Shown piece after piece: positions 8,601 through 16,754 of a stretch of DNA of 64,000 nt (its first letter is position 1; each line of letters opens with the position of its first letter). The notes beneath the pieces are model-generated. The model was not told the origin of the DNA, ran no database searches, and worked only from the letters and a program-made list of their open reading frames with translations. A program made the position numbers and the translations under genes. Location of the stretch: assembly GCF_017794765.1 (NCBI RefSeq), contig NZ_CP051236.1, positions 790,780 through 854,779 of the forward strand. The letters are read 5' to 3'. This DNA comes from Nitratireductor sp. (GTDB taxonomy: Bacteria; Pseudomonadota; Alphaproteobacteria; Rhizobiales; Rhizobiaceae).

Positions 8601-9768
8601 ATTTCCGGCCGCTTTTCGGCAAGGCATGGCAACCGAGGCACGCAGTCGGGTTCTGGACGACATCGGCAAAAGCGCGCCGCAGCGCTGGCTCTGGGGCTCG
8701 CAGGAGAAGCCGGTCGATCTCGCGGTAATCTGCTATGCGCGTAGTTATGAAACACTCGATGCAGACATTCAGTCACTGATGGACGCCACGGACAAGGCCG
8801 GTGTGAAGCGCGTTGCCCAGCTCCCCCTCGAAATCAGGAGAGAGGGCAGGCATGCCGTCGAACATTTCGGTTTCGCCGACGGCATATCCCAGCCAATCGT
8901 GCGGGGCACGCCACGCGCCAGCGGGAGCACATCGTCGATGCACCTCATCGCGCCCGGCGAGTTCGTGCTTGGCTATCCGGATGAAAACAATTTCTATCCG
9001 CCCTCTCCAACGGTCTCCCCAGCCGAGGACAGCAAAGGAATACTCCCGGTAGTGGAAGCGGGAGCAGAAGCGCCGCTCTTCGGCAAGAAGGCAGCCCTGC
9101 GTGACTTCGGGCGCAATGGCAGTTTCATGGTGATCCGTCAGCTCGAGCAGCATGTTTCGACCTTCAATACCTATTGCCGGCATGCTGCCGAGACGGTGCG
9201 AGCCGAGACAGGCAATACCACGATCGATTCGAAATGGATCGCAGCCAAAATGGTCGGGCGCTGGCAGGACGGCACCTCTTTGGTGCGCAATCCAAATGGC
9301 CGCCCCGATCGCGAGCCGGACAACGATTTCACCTTCGCTGCAGAGGACCCGCAAGGGCTCCATTGTCCGCTGGGCTCTCATGTGCGTCGTTCGAACCCCA
9401 GAGACTCTCTCGGCGCCGACCCCGAGACCCAGCTCAAGATCAACAATCGCCATCGCATCCTGCGTTGTGGCCGAACTTATAAAAACGGTCAGGAAGCGGG
9501 CCTGCTCTTCATGTGCCTCAACGCCGATATCGAGCGACAATATGAATTCATGCAGCAAAGCTGGGTGTCGTCCTCCTTCTTTCAGGGGCTGACGGACGAG
9601 AAGGATCCAGCCATTGGCGCCAACGAGGGCAAAGGCAGTTTTTCTATCCCGATGGACGAGGGGCGTCTGATTTTGGATGATCTGCCAGGCTTCGTGACAA
9701 CTCGCGGCGGCGGCTATTTCTTTATGCCGAGCCGCTCGAGCCTGCGCTATCTCCTGTCCCGCTTGTGA
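5605..9768 (+). CDS. Cytochrome P450 - membrane hairpin - DyP-type peroxidase fusion
   Basis: This is one 1387-residue reading frame. Residues 1-440 form a cytochrome P450 with ExxR (E308-A-M-R311) and the heme-thiolate motif FGHGIHQCIG (Cys384). The I-helix reads A263-G-F-T-P-T-N, so the usual acid-alcohol pair is absent. Residues about 480-640 form an IHFA-type alpha/beta segment. About 653-710 holds two hydrophobic helices, which would keep both enzyme parts on the same membrane face. A second IHFA-type segment starts at 788. From about 920 to the end is a DyP-type peroxidase with GFADG (Asp1092), heme-ligand GSHVRRSNPR (His1259) and the RILR segment. The ATG at 5605 has a good GAGGGGAG site; a TTG at 5572 is the alternative. 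The substrate is unknown; lipid or other hydrophobic hydroperoxides are my guess. Confidence 0.9.
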   Translation: MTTTKYFDGVREAQRAQGPVADMPPFDIERMRAKGWRATLTSRLLENPRWALGLLRRFHPILKFGGLVLVTRSEDVREILERQDVFQTPYGLEMAEIAGGTNFILGMQDGPDYRRMKSTVLSAFPVDEVEDVVRPMAARHASAIMQRAAPRFDAVAGLLRVVPVRICREYFGILIDDEEAFSDWANALSGLFFADPAADPVTRELAVVAADRVRRSIDRSVMAVREGKVANTTPLGRLVRMLDAQEPQISLGEVHAIMLGMIAGFTPTNLLASGNCLDVVLSRPEARRAVEEAIAAKDNARFERAILEAMRFKPIWIGPFRYAARDAVIARGTRRERKIKAGTTVMPATLSAMFDPAVVSEPERFDTDRPARDYMVFGHGIHQCIGAAIARIQIAECFRALFSKPGLQRAGGKDGRLKRLGAYPESLTVCFDPAPLSRAVEHAMVTAVIPCDRDAPMDALRERVDGLGNPAGEAIKSALDASGMIHFASIAVIDGRGEKGTNSAGHLVIELSGDGTKDQVVDAFVQATEPVLSELFAVASGTGVHKPAGVLVRDNALDISPTFGSNAGLVFSGTPGHSVRRIRAEAELEKAAREEIAAAPEGVEAGEILDNVRQKLADDGRFHWAFEPAEALLENPAGNLANAVKRTLRAPKVLVTVSVILLICLAITYSLVFGYAPGFFRNLLIVGTSIVLTLIGVTMLLLFIVGLLILYLRRLEKRDPPSDGNANLALLEEISRRENHLAQNHLTAVSTLKGGWLRRLALRTSFYLISIMARQVFRPGYLSDINTIHFARWVLLPGTKQLVFLSNYGGSWESYLEDFITKAHAGLTGVWSNTAGFPKARMLFFDGATDGDRFKRWARAQQVPTLFWYAAYPGLTTARIRINSLIRSGIAKAETESEARDWLRLFGSQPRPRDTLETEEIQSIFFGPLGPLAKAEMIAFHIPADLSRPARREWLAFLLERTSFGNQLPPERAMITLFGPDGLRRMGLGDRPGDDCLDEFPAAFRQGMATEARSRVLDDIGKSAPQRWLWGSQEKPVDLAVICYARSYETLDADIQSLMDATDKAGVKRVAQLPLEIRREGRHAVEHFGFADGISQPIVRGTPRASGSTSSMHLIAPGEFVLGYPDENNFYPPSPTVSPAEDSKGILPVVEAGAEAPLFGKKAALRDFGRNGSFMVIRQLEQHVSTFNTYCRHAAETVRAETGNTTIDSKWIAAKMVGRWQDGTSLVRNPNGRPDREPDNDFTFAAEDPQGLHCPLGSHVRRSNPRDSLGADPETQLKINNRHRILRCGRTYKNGQEAGLLFMCLNADIERQYEFMQQSWVSSSFFQGLTDEKDPAIGANEGKGSFSIPMDEGRLILDDLPGFVTTRGGGYFFMPSRSSLRYLLSRL

Positions 9769-10464
9769 TCACTCGTCCTCCAGGTGGATGATTTCCTGCA
9801 GCCCGGCTCTGGAGATCAGTCTTATGGCGCCGCGTCTGATGGCGATGAGGTTCTCATTGCGCCAGGCGTTCAGCATCTTGTTGACGGATTCGCGCGTGGC
9901 GCCGAGAAAGGCGGCGAGCTCGGATTGGGAGATCCTGATCCAGCCACCATCTCCGGCGATCCTGTCATTGAGAAGCAGGAGGCGCTTGGCGAGCCGCGCT
10001 TCCACCTTGAGCAGCGCCTGATCATTGCGCTCATTGCTGATCCATCGCAACCGCGCACACAGGAGCTCGATCATCGCAAGCGACAATGAGGCGTCCTCCG
10101 CCAGCTTCCGCATCAGTTGCACGCGGCTCAGCGACACCAGCTCGCAATCGGTCAGGCAGATGGCGCTTGCGGTTCTGGCACCGCCGTCAAGGGCTCCGAT
10201 TTCGCCAATGAGGCTGCGTGAGAGCTCAATATTGGCGACCAGTTTCCGACCGCTGATGGAATAGCTGGAGATCTCCACCGTCCCCGAAAGTACACCGTAT
10301 ATGCGATCTGCCGGATCCTCATGCATGAAGAGATAGTCGCCCGCTCTGTAGCGCTCGGGCCGGCACTGACTGAACAGCATCTCAAAATGCGCAGGACACA
10401 GGTTGACCGTCTCCCTGGGCGAGGGGCTCGCTTGTGCGATCTGCGGCGTGTCCGTGCTGTCCAA
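9769..10464 (-). CDS. Crp/Fnr family transcriptional regulator
   Basis: The 231-residue protein has an N-terminal cyclic-nucleotide-binding fold (about 25-140: RYRAGDYLFMHEDPADRIYG, then LIGEIGALDGGARTASA) and a C-terminal Crp-type helix-turn-helix (ISQSELAAFLGATRESVNK). No Fnr-type N-terminal Cys cluster is visible, so oxygen sensing through Fe-S is unlikely. The LIGEIGALDGGARTASA segment resembles the phosphate-binding cassette of cNMP sensors, which fits the cyclase 4 kb away. The frame starts at a TTG (10464) with a poor ribosome-binding site, so the true start is uncertain and may lie closer to the domain. Its stop codon abuts the stop of the P450-DyP gene with no bases between. Confidence 0.88.
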   Translation of the reverse strand: MDSTDTPQIAQASPSPRETVNLCPAHFEMLFSQCRPERYRAGDYLFMHEDPADRIYGVLSGTVEISSYSISGRKLVANIELSRSLIGEIGALDGGARTASAICLTDCELVSLSRVQLMRKLAEDASLSLAMIELLCARLRWISNERNDQALLKVEARLAKRLLLLNDRIAGDGGWIRISQSELAAFLGATRESVNKMLNAWRNENLIAIRRGAIRLISRAGLQEIIHLEDE

Positions 10465-10854
10465 GAGATTTCACGCAGGCTGGCCAATGTTATTCTTGAT
10501 AATGATTTGCGCCGCTGTTTCCGTCAACGGAACAGGCGAGTGAGTGGAAAGCGATCTGCGCTCGATCATGCTTGCCGGTGCCCGGCGCGGAAGAAACAGA
10601 CTGAGCATTTGCACAGAAACGCCAAGACCGTTTCGGCCATGGGAATGCGTTGGGCATGGTGCCGCCCGGGCAGGATTTTTGGTAATTTCGTTTCAACGGA
10701 CAGTGCATCCTGGCGGGGATTCTTGCGCATTTCTTGCAACCTGAGGGAAAGGTGCCCAAAAGCGTTTGACGTATACGGAATTTCGTTGCCAAATGCCGCC
10801 TCTTTCATCCTTTGGTTGGATGACAAGCAAGCAAGAAAATGGGAGTGCGGGAAA
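10465..10854. other. Intergenic region between divergent crp-type gene and oppA
   Basis: This 390-base gap separates a minus-strand regulator from the plus-strand peptide-importer operon, so it must hold promoters for both. A TTGACG at 10766-10771 could be a -35 element for oppA, but no convincing -10 follows. A TTGAT at 10496-10500 has only a poor Fnr-like partner. I see no gene and no clear operator. Confidence 0.5.
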
Positions 10855-12441
10855 ATGTTGAAATCCCTGATGCGACCGCTGCTCGCGGGTACGATTCTGC
10901 TTTCTTCGGCAATGGCAGCGTCCGCCGTCACCTATGTGCGCGGCAATGACGGCGATCCGGAAACGCTGGACCAGCATAAGACCTCGACGGTTGTCGAGGC
11001 GCATCTTCTGCGTGACCTTTATGAAGGCCTCGTCGTTTATGACGCCAGCGCCAAGATCATTCCCGGCGTGGCCGAGGAGTGGACAGTTTCGGATGATGGC
11101 AGTGTCTACACATTCAAGCTGCGCGACGATGCCAAGTGGTCGAATGGTGACCCGGTCGTGGCCGGGGATTTCGTCTTCTCGCTCCGCCGTATCATGATGC
11201 CGGACACCGGCGCGAAATATGCCAACATTCTCTACCCGATCAAGAATGCAGAGGCGATCAACAAGGGCGAGATGGAGCCCGATCAGCTGGGCGTCAAGGC
11301 AGTGGACGAGCGGACGCTCGAGATCACGCTGGAGCAGCCAACCCCCTATTTCCTCGAACTCCTGACCCACCAGACGGGCCTGCCGGTCAACCCCAAGGCA
11401 GTTGAAGCGTACGGAACCGATTTCGTGGCGCCGGAAAACATCGTGACCAACGGCGCCTACAAGCTCGTATCTTTCCAGCCGGGCGACAAGATCGTCATGG
11501 AGAAGAACGAGAACTTCCACGACGCAGACAGCGTTCAGATCGACCGGATCGAGTATTTGCCGATCGAGGATCGCGCCACCTGCGTGCGCCGCTTCGAGGC
11601 GGGCGAAGTCCATAGCTGTTCCGACCTGCCGACCGAGCAGATCAAGTCACTCAAGGAGCGTCTTGGCGATCAGGTTCGGATCACACCCTATCTCGGCACC
11701 TACTACTACGCGCTCAACATGAAGCGCGAGGCAATGGCCGATTCCAAGGTGCGCCAGGCGCTCGCCATGGCGATCGATCGCGAGTTCCTTGGCGACGAGA
11801 TCTGGGCTGGCTCCATGTTGCCCGCCTATTCGCTGGTTCCGCCCGGCATCGGCAATTATGAAGGCGGCGGCGCTCAGGCAGAGTGGGCCGATATGTCCCC
11901 GCTCGACCGCGAGGACAAGGCCATCGAGCTGATGAAGGAGGCTGGCTTCGGCCCCGACAATCCGCTGACAGTCGAGCTGGCCTACAACAACTCTGAAAAC
12001 CACAAGAATACGGCGACCGCGATTGCCGACATGTGGAAGCCGCTCGGCGTCAATGTCGAATTCAACGTCCGCGATCTGTCGGCGCACTACGCCAATCTGC
12101 GCGATCAGAAGGACTTCGACGTGGCGCGTGCCGGCTGGATCGGCGACTACTCCGATCCGCAGAACTTCCTGTTCCTGGTCGAGAGCGACAACACCGGTTT
12201 CAACTACGCCCAGTACGAGAACCCGGAATACGACGCACTCATGGACAAGGCCGCGGCCGAGACCGATCTGGTCAAGCGTGCGGAGATCCTGCGTGAGGCA
12301 GAAGCGATGTTCATGGCAGACATGCCCTATATTCCGCTTCTCTTCTATTCGTCCCTTTCTCTGGTATCGCCCAAGCTCAAGGGCTGGGAAGACAACATCC
12401 AGAATGTTCATGGGACACGCTTCATGAGCATCAGCGAGTAA
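10855..12441 (+). CDS. oppA: Oligopeptide ABC transporter substrate-binding protein
   Basis: The 528-residue protein has a signal peptide (MLKSLMRPLLAGTILLSS...ASA) followed by an SBP_bac_5 (family 5) fold. Features matching OppA are the start NDGDPETLDQHKTSTVVEAH, the PGVAEEW segment, the VRQALAMAIDRE motif and the late RAGWIGDYSDP motif. It should bind oligopeptides in the periplasm and hand them to the permease pair encoded just downstream. The frame stays open far upstream to 10321, but the signal peptide and GGGAG at 10841 select the ATG at 10855. A stem-loop separates it from oppB. Confidence 0.93.
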   Translation: MLKSLMRPLLAGTILLSSAMAASAVTYVRGNDGDPETLDQHKTSTVVEAHLLRDLYEGLVVYDASAKIIPGVAEEWTVSDDGSVYTFKLRDDAKWSNGDPVVAGDFVFSLRRIMMPDTGAKYANILYPIKNAEAINKGEMEPDQLGVKAVDERTLEITLEQPTPYFLELLTHQTGLPVNPKAVEAYGTDFVAPENIVTNGAYKLVSFQPGDKIVMEKNENFHDADSVQIDRIEYLPIEDRATCVRRFEAGEVHSCSDLPTEQIKSLKERLGDQVRITPYLGTYYYALNMKREAMADSKVRQALAMAIDREFLGDEIWAGSMLPAYSLVPPGIGNYEGGGAQAEWADMSPLDREDKAIELMKEAGFGPDNPLTVELAYNNSENHKNTATAIADMWKPLGVNVEFNVRDLSAHYANLRDQKDFDVARAGWIGDYSDPQNFLFLVESDNTGFNYAQYENPEYDALMDKAAAETDLVKRAEILREAEAMFMADMPYIPLLFYSSLSLVSPKLKGWEDNIQNVHGTRFMSISE

Positions 12442-12459
12442 CAACAGCGTTCGATTTTT

Positions 12460-12487
12460 CCGCCCGGTCCCTTTGAGGGCCGGGCGG
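12460..12487 (+). promoter_or_regulatory. Stem-loop between oppA and oppB
   Basis: CCGCCCGG/CCGGGCGG continues after a single T bulge into CCCT/AGGG, closing a 3-base loop. It lies between the oppA stop and the oppB start and has no T-run, so it is more likely an mRNA-stabilising or partial-attenuation hairpin that keeps binding-protein levels above permease levels. Confidence 0.7.
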
Positions 12488-12515
12488 CATCGAACCAGCA
12501 TGAGAGTTGGTAGCG

Positions 12516-13433
12516 ATGCTCGGATATGCCGTGCGCCGTCTCCTCGGCGCAATTCCAACCCTGTTCCTGATCATAACCTTCGCCTTCTTCCTGATGCGGG
12601 TGGCGCCGGGTGGTCCCTTCGACCGTGAGCGCACGCTGGAAGCGAAGGTGCTGGAAAACCTGAACCGTGTTTTCCATCTCGATAAGCCTGTCTGGGAGCA
12701 GTACCTTTACTATCTCGGCAACCTCGCCCGTGGCGATCTGGGGCCGAGTTTCATCTATCGCGATTTTTCCGTTCAGCAGTTGCTCGGCAATGGCTTGCCG
12801 GTATCCATACAGCTCGGTGGCATGGCACTGCTTGTCGCGCTGCTGATCGGCAGCGTGCTCGGCACCATCGCCGCGTTGCGCCAGAATTCATGGGTCGATT
12901 ATTCCGTCATTGCGGTTGCCACTTTCGGCATTACCGTGCCGAACTTCGTGGTCGCCCCGCTTCTGTCTCTGGTCTTCGGTGTGTGGCTCAGCCTGCTGCC
13001 GGCCGGCGGCTGGAACAGCCCAGAATCCATGGTGCTTCCGGTAATCACGCTGGCCCTGCCACAGGTGGCGATCATCGCCCGTCTGATACGAGGCTCCATG
13101 ATCGAAGCGCTGCGTTCCGACCATGTGCGCACCGCGCGCGCCTACGGCCTGCCGCAGCGCATGATCGTCATCGTGCATGCGCTGCGGGCAGCCTGTCTGC
13201 CGGTGATCTCCTATCTGGGGCCGGCGGCAGCCGCGCTTCTGACAGGCTCGGTGGTGGTTGAAACCATTTTCGGCCTGCCGGGCATCGGCCGTTACTTCGT
13301 TCAGGGTGCGCTTAACCGCGACTACACGCTGGTTATGGGCACCGTCATCATCATCGCCGTCTTCGTGGTGGTCTTCAATCTGATTGTCGACCTTCTCTAT
13401 GCGGCGCTGGATCCGAGAGTGCGCTATGACTGA
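12516..13433 (+). CDS. oppB: Oligopeptide ABC transporter permease OppB
   Basis: This 305-residue integral membrane protein matches OppB closely in motif order: an N-terminal helix (LGYAVRRLLGAIPTLFLIIT), the MRVAPGGPFDRERTL segment, and the EAA loop around RTARAYGLPQRMIVIVHALR that docks on the ATPase. About six helices are predicted. It forms half of the membrane channel for peptides bound by OppA. The ATG at 12516 is preferred over a TTG at 12507. Its end overlaps the start of the next permease gene by 8 bases, so the two are translationally coupled. Confidence 0.94.
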   Translation: MLGYAVRRLLGAIPTLFLIITFAFFLMRVAPGGPFDRERTLEAKVLENLNRVFHLDKPVWEQYLYYLGNLARGDLGPSFIYRDFSVQQLLGNGLPVSIQLGGMALLVALLIGSVLGTIAALRQNSWVDYSVIAVATFGITVPNFVVAPLLSLVFGVWLSLLPAGGWNSPESMVLPVITLALPQVAIIARLIRGSMIEALRSDHVRTARAYGLPQRMIVIVHALRAACLPVISYLGPAAAALLTGSVVVETIFGLPGIGRYFVQGALNRDYTLVMGTVIIIAVFVVVFNLIVDLLYAALDPRVRYD

Positions 13434-14568
13434 CATCGCCACCGGCCAAATGCCGCCCGAGGGTGAGTTGCCGACGACCAAGAGCCGCTCGGCCTGGGAA
13501 ACGGCTTTCATGCGGTTGCGGAGAAACCGCGCCGCCATGGCCAGCCTCTTCATTCTGATCCTGTTCGTCGTTGCCGGCATCTTTGGTCCGATGCTGGCGC
13601 CGCATCCCTATGCGCGTGTTTATTCGGACTTCGTGAAAGTCCCGGCCAGCCTGGAAGCATACCCGCGTCAGTCGGAGATCGTGCCCCTGGCGGAAGCCGC
13701 GCTGTCGCGGGCGCGGCTGGAGACAGGCACCATCGAGCTCGATGGAAATACGGTGCGCATCGCGGCAACCTCTCGTCGCGAGATCGACCCGCGCGTGACG
13801 CGTTATCTTGACCGCTCGGACCTGTTCTCGAACGCACGGATCGTCGAGCAGGCAGATGACAAGAAGTCGATCGTCATGGAGGCGGATGTTCAGCGTCTGC
13901 GCTTCATATTCGGTACGGATGCCAACGGGCGTGATCTGTTTGCGCGTGTACTTATCTCGATCCGCATATCGTTGATGATCGGCGCGCTTGCGACGGGCGT
14001 GGCGTTGTTGATCGGCGTGATTTATGGCGCCACCGCCGGTTTCCTCGGCGGACGCATCGATAACATCATGATGCGCATTGTCGACATTCTATATTCGCTC
14101 CCCTTCACCTTTTTCGCCATTCTCCTCGTGGTGTTCTTCGGGCGAAACGTGGTTCTGATGTTTATCGCGGTCGGTGCCGTGGAATGGCTGGACATGGCAC
14201 GCATCGTGCGCGGGCAGACAATCGCGCTGAGACGGCGTGAATTCGTTCAGGCGGCGGAGGCGCTCGGCGTTAGCTCAGGCGGTATACTCAAGCGCCACAT
14301 CATCCCCAACACGCTCGGTCCGGTGATCATCTACATGACGCTGCTCGTGCCCAAGGTCATTCTTCTGGAGAGTTTCCTCTCCTTCCTCGGCCTTGGTGTA
14401 CAGGAGCCGCTCACCAGCCTTGGTGTGCTGATCTCGGAGGGCGCGCGCAACATGCGTGGGGCAGCCTATATGCTGCTCTATCCGTCGCTGGCTCTCACCG
14501 CGCTTCTCTTCGCGCTCAACTTCCTCGGCGATGGCCTGCGCGACGCGCTCGATCCGAAGGACCGCTGA
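13426..14568 (+). CDS. oppC: Oligopeptide ABC transporter permease OppC with enlarged periplasmic loop
   Basis: The 380-residue protein has a cytoplasmic N-terminus with LRRNRAAMASLFILILF as helix 1, then the FGTDANGRDLFARVL motif and EAA loop (RREFVQAAEALGVSSGGILK) of OppC/DppC permeases. Between helix 1 and the GTDxxGRD motif there is an unusually long stretch of about 90 residues, where many family members have 20-30. This makes the protein longer than the usual 300 or so; the added part should face the periplasm. The ATG at 13426 lies inside the oppB stop region (8-base overlap). The next gene starts one base after its stop. Confidence 0.92.
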   Translation: MTDIATGQMPPEGELPTTKSRSAWETAFMRLRRNRAAMASLFILILFVVAGIFGPMLAPHPYARVYSDFVKVPASLEAYPRQSEIVPLAEAALSRARLETGTIELDGNTVRIAATSRREIDPRVTRYLDRSDLFSNARIVEQADDKKSIVMEADVQRLRFIFGTDANGRDLFARVLISIRISLMIGALATGVALLIGVIYGATAGFLGGRIDNIMMRIVDILYSLPFTFFAILLVVFFGRNVVLMFIAVGAVEWLDMARIVRGQTIALRRREFVQAAEALGVSSGGILKRHIIPNTLGPVIIYMTLLVPKVILLESFLSFLGLGVQEPLTSLGVLISEGARNMRGAAYMLLYPSLALTALLFALNFLGDGLRDALDPKDR

Positions 14569-14569
14569 C

Positions 14570-16210
14570 ATGATGAAGCAGAACGAGGAACGCATCTTCG
14601 ACATCCGCGACATTCGCGTCACCTTCGACACGCCGGACGGTGCGGTCGAGGCGGTGCGTGGCGTGGACATGCATGTGAACGCCGGCGAAACGGTCGCTGT
14701 GGTGGGGGAATCGGGATCCGGCAAGAGCCAGATCATGATGGCCGCCATGGGGCTTCTGGCCACCAATGGCTCCGTCTCCGGTTCCGTGACTTATCGCGGA
14801 CAGGAGCTCATCGGTCTGCCGCGCGCGAAACTCAACAGGATCCGCGGCGCCAAGGTCACCATGATTTTTCAGGAGCCTATGACATCGCTCGACCCGCTCT
14901 ACACGATCGAGCGGCAGATCTGCGAGCCGATCCGCGTGCATGGCGGGCTTTCCGCTTCCGCGGCGCGCAAACGGGCGCTGGAACTCCTGAAGCTCGTCCA
15001 CATTCCCGATCCCGAGCGGCGACTGAAATCTTATCCGCACGAGCTTTCGGGCGGTCAGCGCCAGCGTGTCATGATCGCCATGGCACTCGCCAACGATCCG
15101 GACCTGCTGATCGCCGATGAGCCAACGACGGCGTTGGATGTGACGATCCAGGCCGAGATCCTCGGTCTTCTGGCCGAGCTTCAGAAGAAACTCGGCATGG
15201 CCATCCTTTTCATCACCCATGATCTCGGCATCGTGGAAGCCTTCGCCGACCGGGTCTATGTGATGCAGAAAGGGCTGGTGGTGGAAACGGGTGCTACGGA
15301 GGACATCTTCCAGCGCCCGCAAAAGGACTACACGAAAATGCTCCTGGCGGCCGAACCGGAGGGCCACAAGCCACCGGTGGGCAATGATCAGCCTGTCCTG
15401 CTCGATGCCAGGGATATGTGCGTGACTTTCACCATCAAGGGCGGCTTCCTTTCGGGGCCGGGCTATGAACTGAAGGCAGTTCAAAATGTAGGGCTGACTC
15501 TGCGTGCCGGGCAGACAATCGGCATTGTGGGCGAATCCGGATCCGGCAAATCAACGCTGGGTCGTGCGCTCCTCCAATTGTTGCCCTCTGAGGGGCGAGT
15601 CGTCTATCAGGGCACACCCATTCAGGGCTTCGACCGTGCGGCCATGCGGCCATACCGGCGCAATCTGCAGATGGTCTTTCAGGATCCCTACGGGTCGCTC
15701 AGCCCACGCATGACGGTCGGCGAGATCATCACCGAAGGTCTTCTGGTGCATGAGCCGGGTCTGTCCGCTCGCGAGCGCGACAGGCGCGCCATTCAGGCAC
15801 TGGAGGAGGTCGGGCTCGATCCATCCATGCGCAACCGCTTCCCGCACGAGTTCTCGGGCGGTCAGCGCCAGCGCATCGCCATCGCCCGTGCGGTGATCCT
15901 GAAGCCTACCGTGATCGTGCTCGACGAGCCGACCTCGGCACTCGACCGCTCGGTGCAAAAGCAGATCATCACATTGCTGCGCCGCATCCAGGAAAGCCAC
16001 AACCTTTCCTTCATCTTCATCAGCCACGACCTGGCGGTGGTGAAGGCGCTTTCTGATTATGCGATCGTGATGCGGTCCGGAACGGTCGTGGAGGAGGGGC
16101 CGACCAGCGAGGTCTTCGACAATCCACAGAGTGATTACACGAAGGATCTGATGGAAGCTGCGTTCAATCTCCGGGAAGTTTTGAACCGGCAGGCTGCAGC
16201 CCGCGTCTAG
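14570..16210 (+). CDS. Oligopeptide ABC transporter ATPase, fused OppD-OppF
   Basis: This 546-residue protein carries two complete ABC ATPase domains in one chain, replacing separate OppD and OppF. Domain 1 (about 8-265) has Walker [10 protein letters not shown], signature LSGGQRQR and Walker [13 protein letters not shown]. Domain 2 (about 275-535) has [17 protein letters not shown] and [12 protein letters not shown]. Both contain the expected switch His (ITHDLG, ISHDLA), so both sites look active. It energises uptake through OppBC. The start at ATG 14570 (a second ATG at 14573) is one base after the oppC stop. It ends the operon. Confidence 0.93.
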   Translation: MMKQNEERIFDIRDIRVTFDTPDGAVEAVRGVDMHVNAGETVAVVGESGSGKSQIMMAAMGLLATNGSVSGSVTYRGQELIGLPRAKLNRIRGAKVTMIFQEPMTSLDPLYTIERQICEPIRVHGGLSASAARKRALELLKLVHIPDPERRLKSYPHELSGGQRQRVMIAMALANDPDLLIADEPTTALDVTIQAEILGLLAELQKKLGMAILFITHDLGIVEAFADRVYVMQKGLVVETGATEDIFQRPQKDYTKMLLAAEPEGHKPPVGNDQPVLLDARDMCVTFTIKGGFLSGPGYELKAVQNVGLTLRAGQTIGIVGESGSGKSTLGRALLQLLPSEGRVVYQGTPIQGFDRAAMRPYRRNLQMVFQDPYGSLSPRMTVGEIITEGLLVHEPGLSARERDRRAIQALEEVGLDPSMRNRFPHEFSGGQRQRIAIARAVILKPTVIVLDEPTSALDRSVQKQIITLLRRIQESHNLSFIFISHDLAVVKALSDYAIVMRSGTVVEEGPTSEVFDNPQSDYTKDLMEAAFNLREVLNRQAAARV

Positions 16211-16754
16211 TATTCGAACCGGGCCGTCCAGGGGAATACGCGCGGTTCGGCTGGCCTGTCGTTCACGTGTCCTTGCGGTTGAAAGCAAAAGGTTTCACGT
16301 TTTGTGGAACTTTGTTCGGTGTGGCTCGTTTTCACCTCGGAAACAATCGATTTAACAATCGATTGACTCTGCCGCGCGTCTGTTTCACGCTGGCCCGGTC
16401 GAAAGACGAATGGGAGCAAGGAGGGGCGTTTGAACGCACTCCAAATGATTGGCCTGAACGATGGGGCCACACCGGCGCGGTGTGGTCGTTTGCGTTCGTT
16501 GTGCCGACTGAGGGCGGTGATCGCCCCGGATCTGGCCAGCGCCGTATCATTCCCTTTGCTTCTCGGACGCAGCAAAAAGCGGCGTCGCAAGTTCCCGGCA
16601 AAAGCACGCCTACGCGGTATCGCGACCGTGCCTGGCTGGTTCCCGGCCAGCTGACGACGCTCGTTTGAGATCGTTTGCCCGAGCCGTATGGGCGGCGCGG
16701 GGCTTGTTTATATTTTTTGCCTGCCCGTTTGTTAAATGACCAGAGGAGAACAGT
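16211..16754. other. 544-base intergenic region upstream of the TRAP operon
   Basis: No supported gene lies here. The left end has a 7-bp inverted repeat (CGAACCG at 16215-16221, CGGTTCG at 16243-16249) that could weakly terminate the opp operon. The middle holds the AATCGATT palindrome pair, annotated separately. A TTGACT at 16363-16368 may be a -35 element, but no good -10 is visible at 17 bases. Confidence 0.5.
16344..16365. promoter_or_regulatory. Candidate operator: paired AATCGATT palindromes
   Basis: CAATCGATT and AATCGATTG form a 9-bp inverted repeat around TAAC, and each half contains the palindrome AATCGATT (centres 12 bases apart). It overlaps a TTGACT hexamer and lies about 390 bases before the TRAP binding-protein gene. 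A dimeric regulator could bind it, but no regulator gene is adjacent. Confidence 0.4.

Noticed and set aside
10496-10509. A possible Fnr/FixK box (TTGAT, then ATTTG) upstream of the crp-type gene
   Set aside because: The second half matches only partly, so the site is not better than chance.
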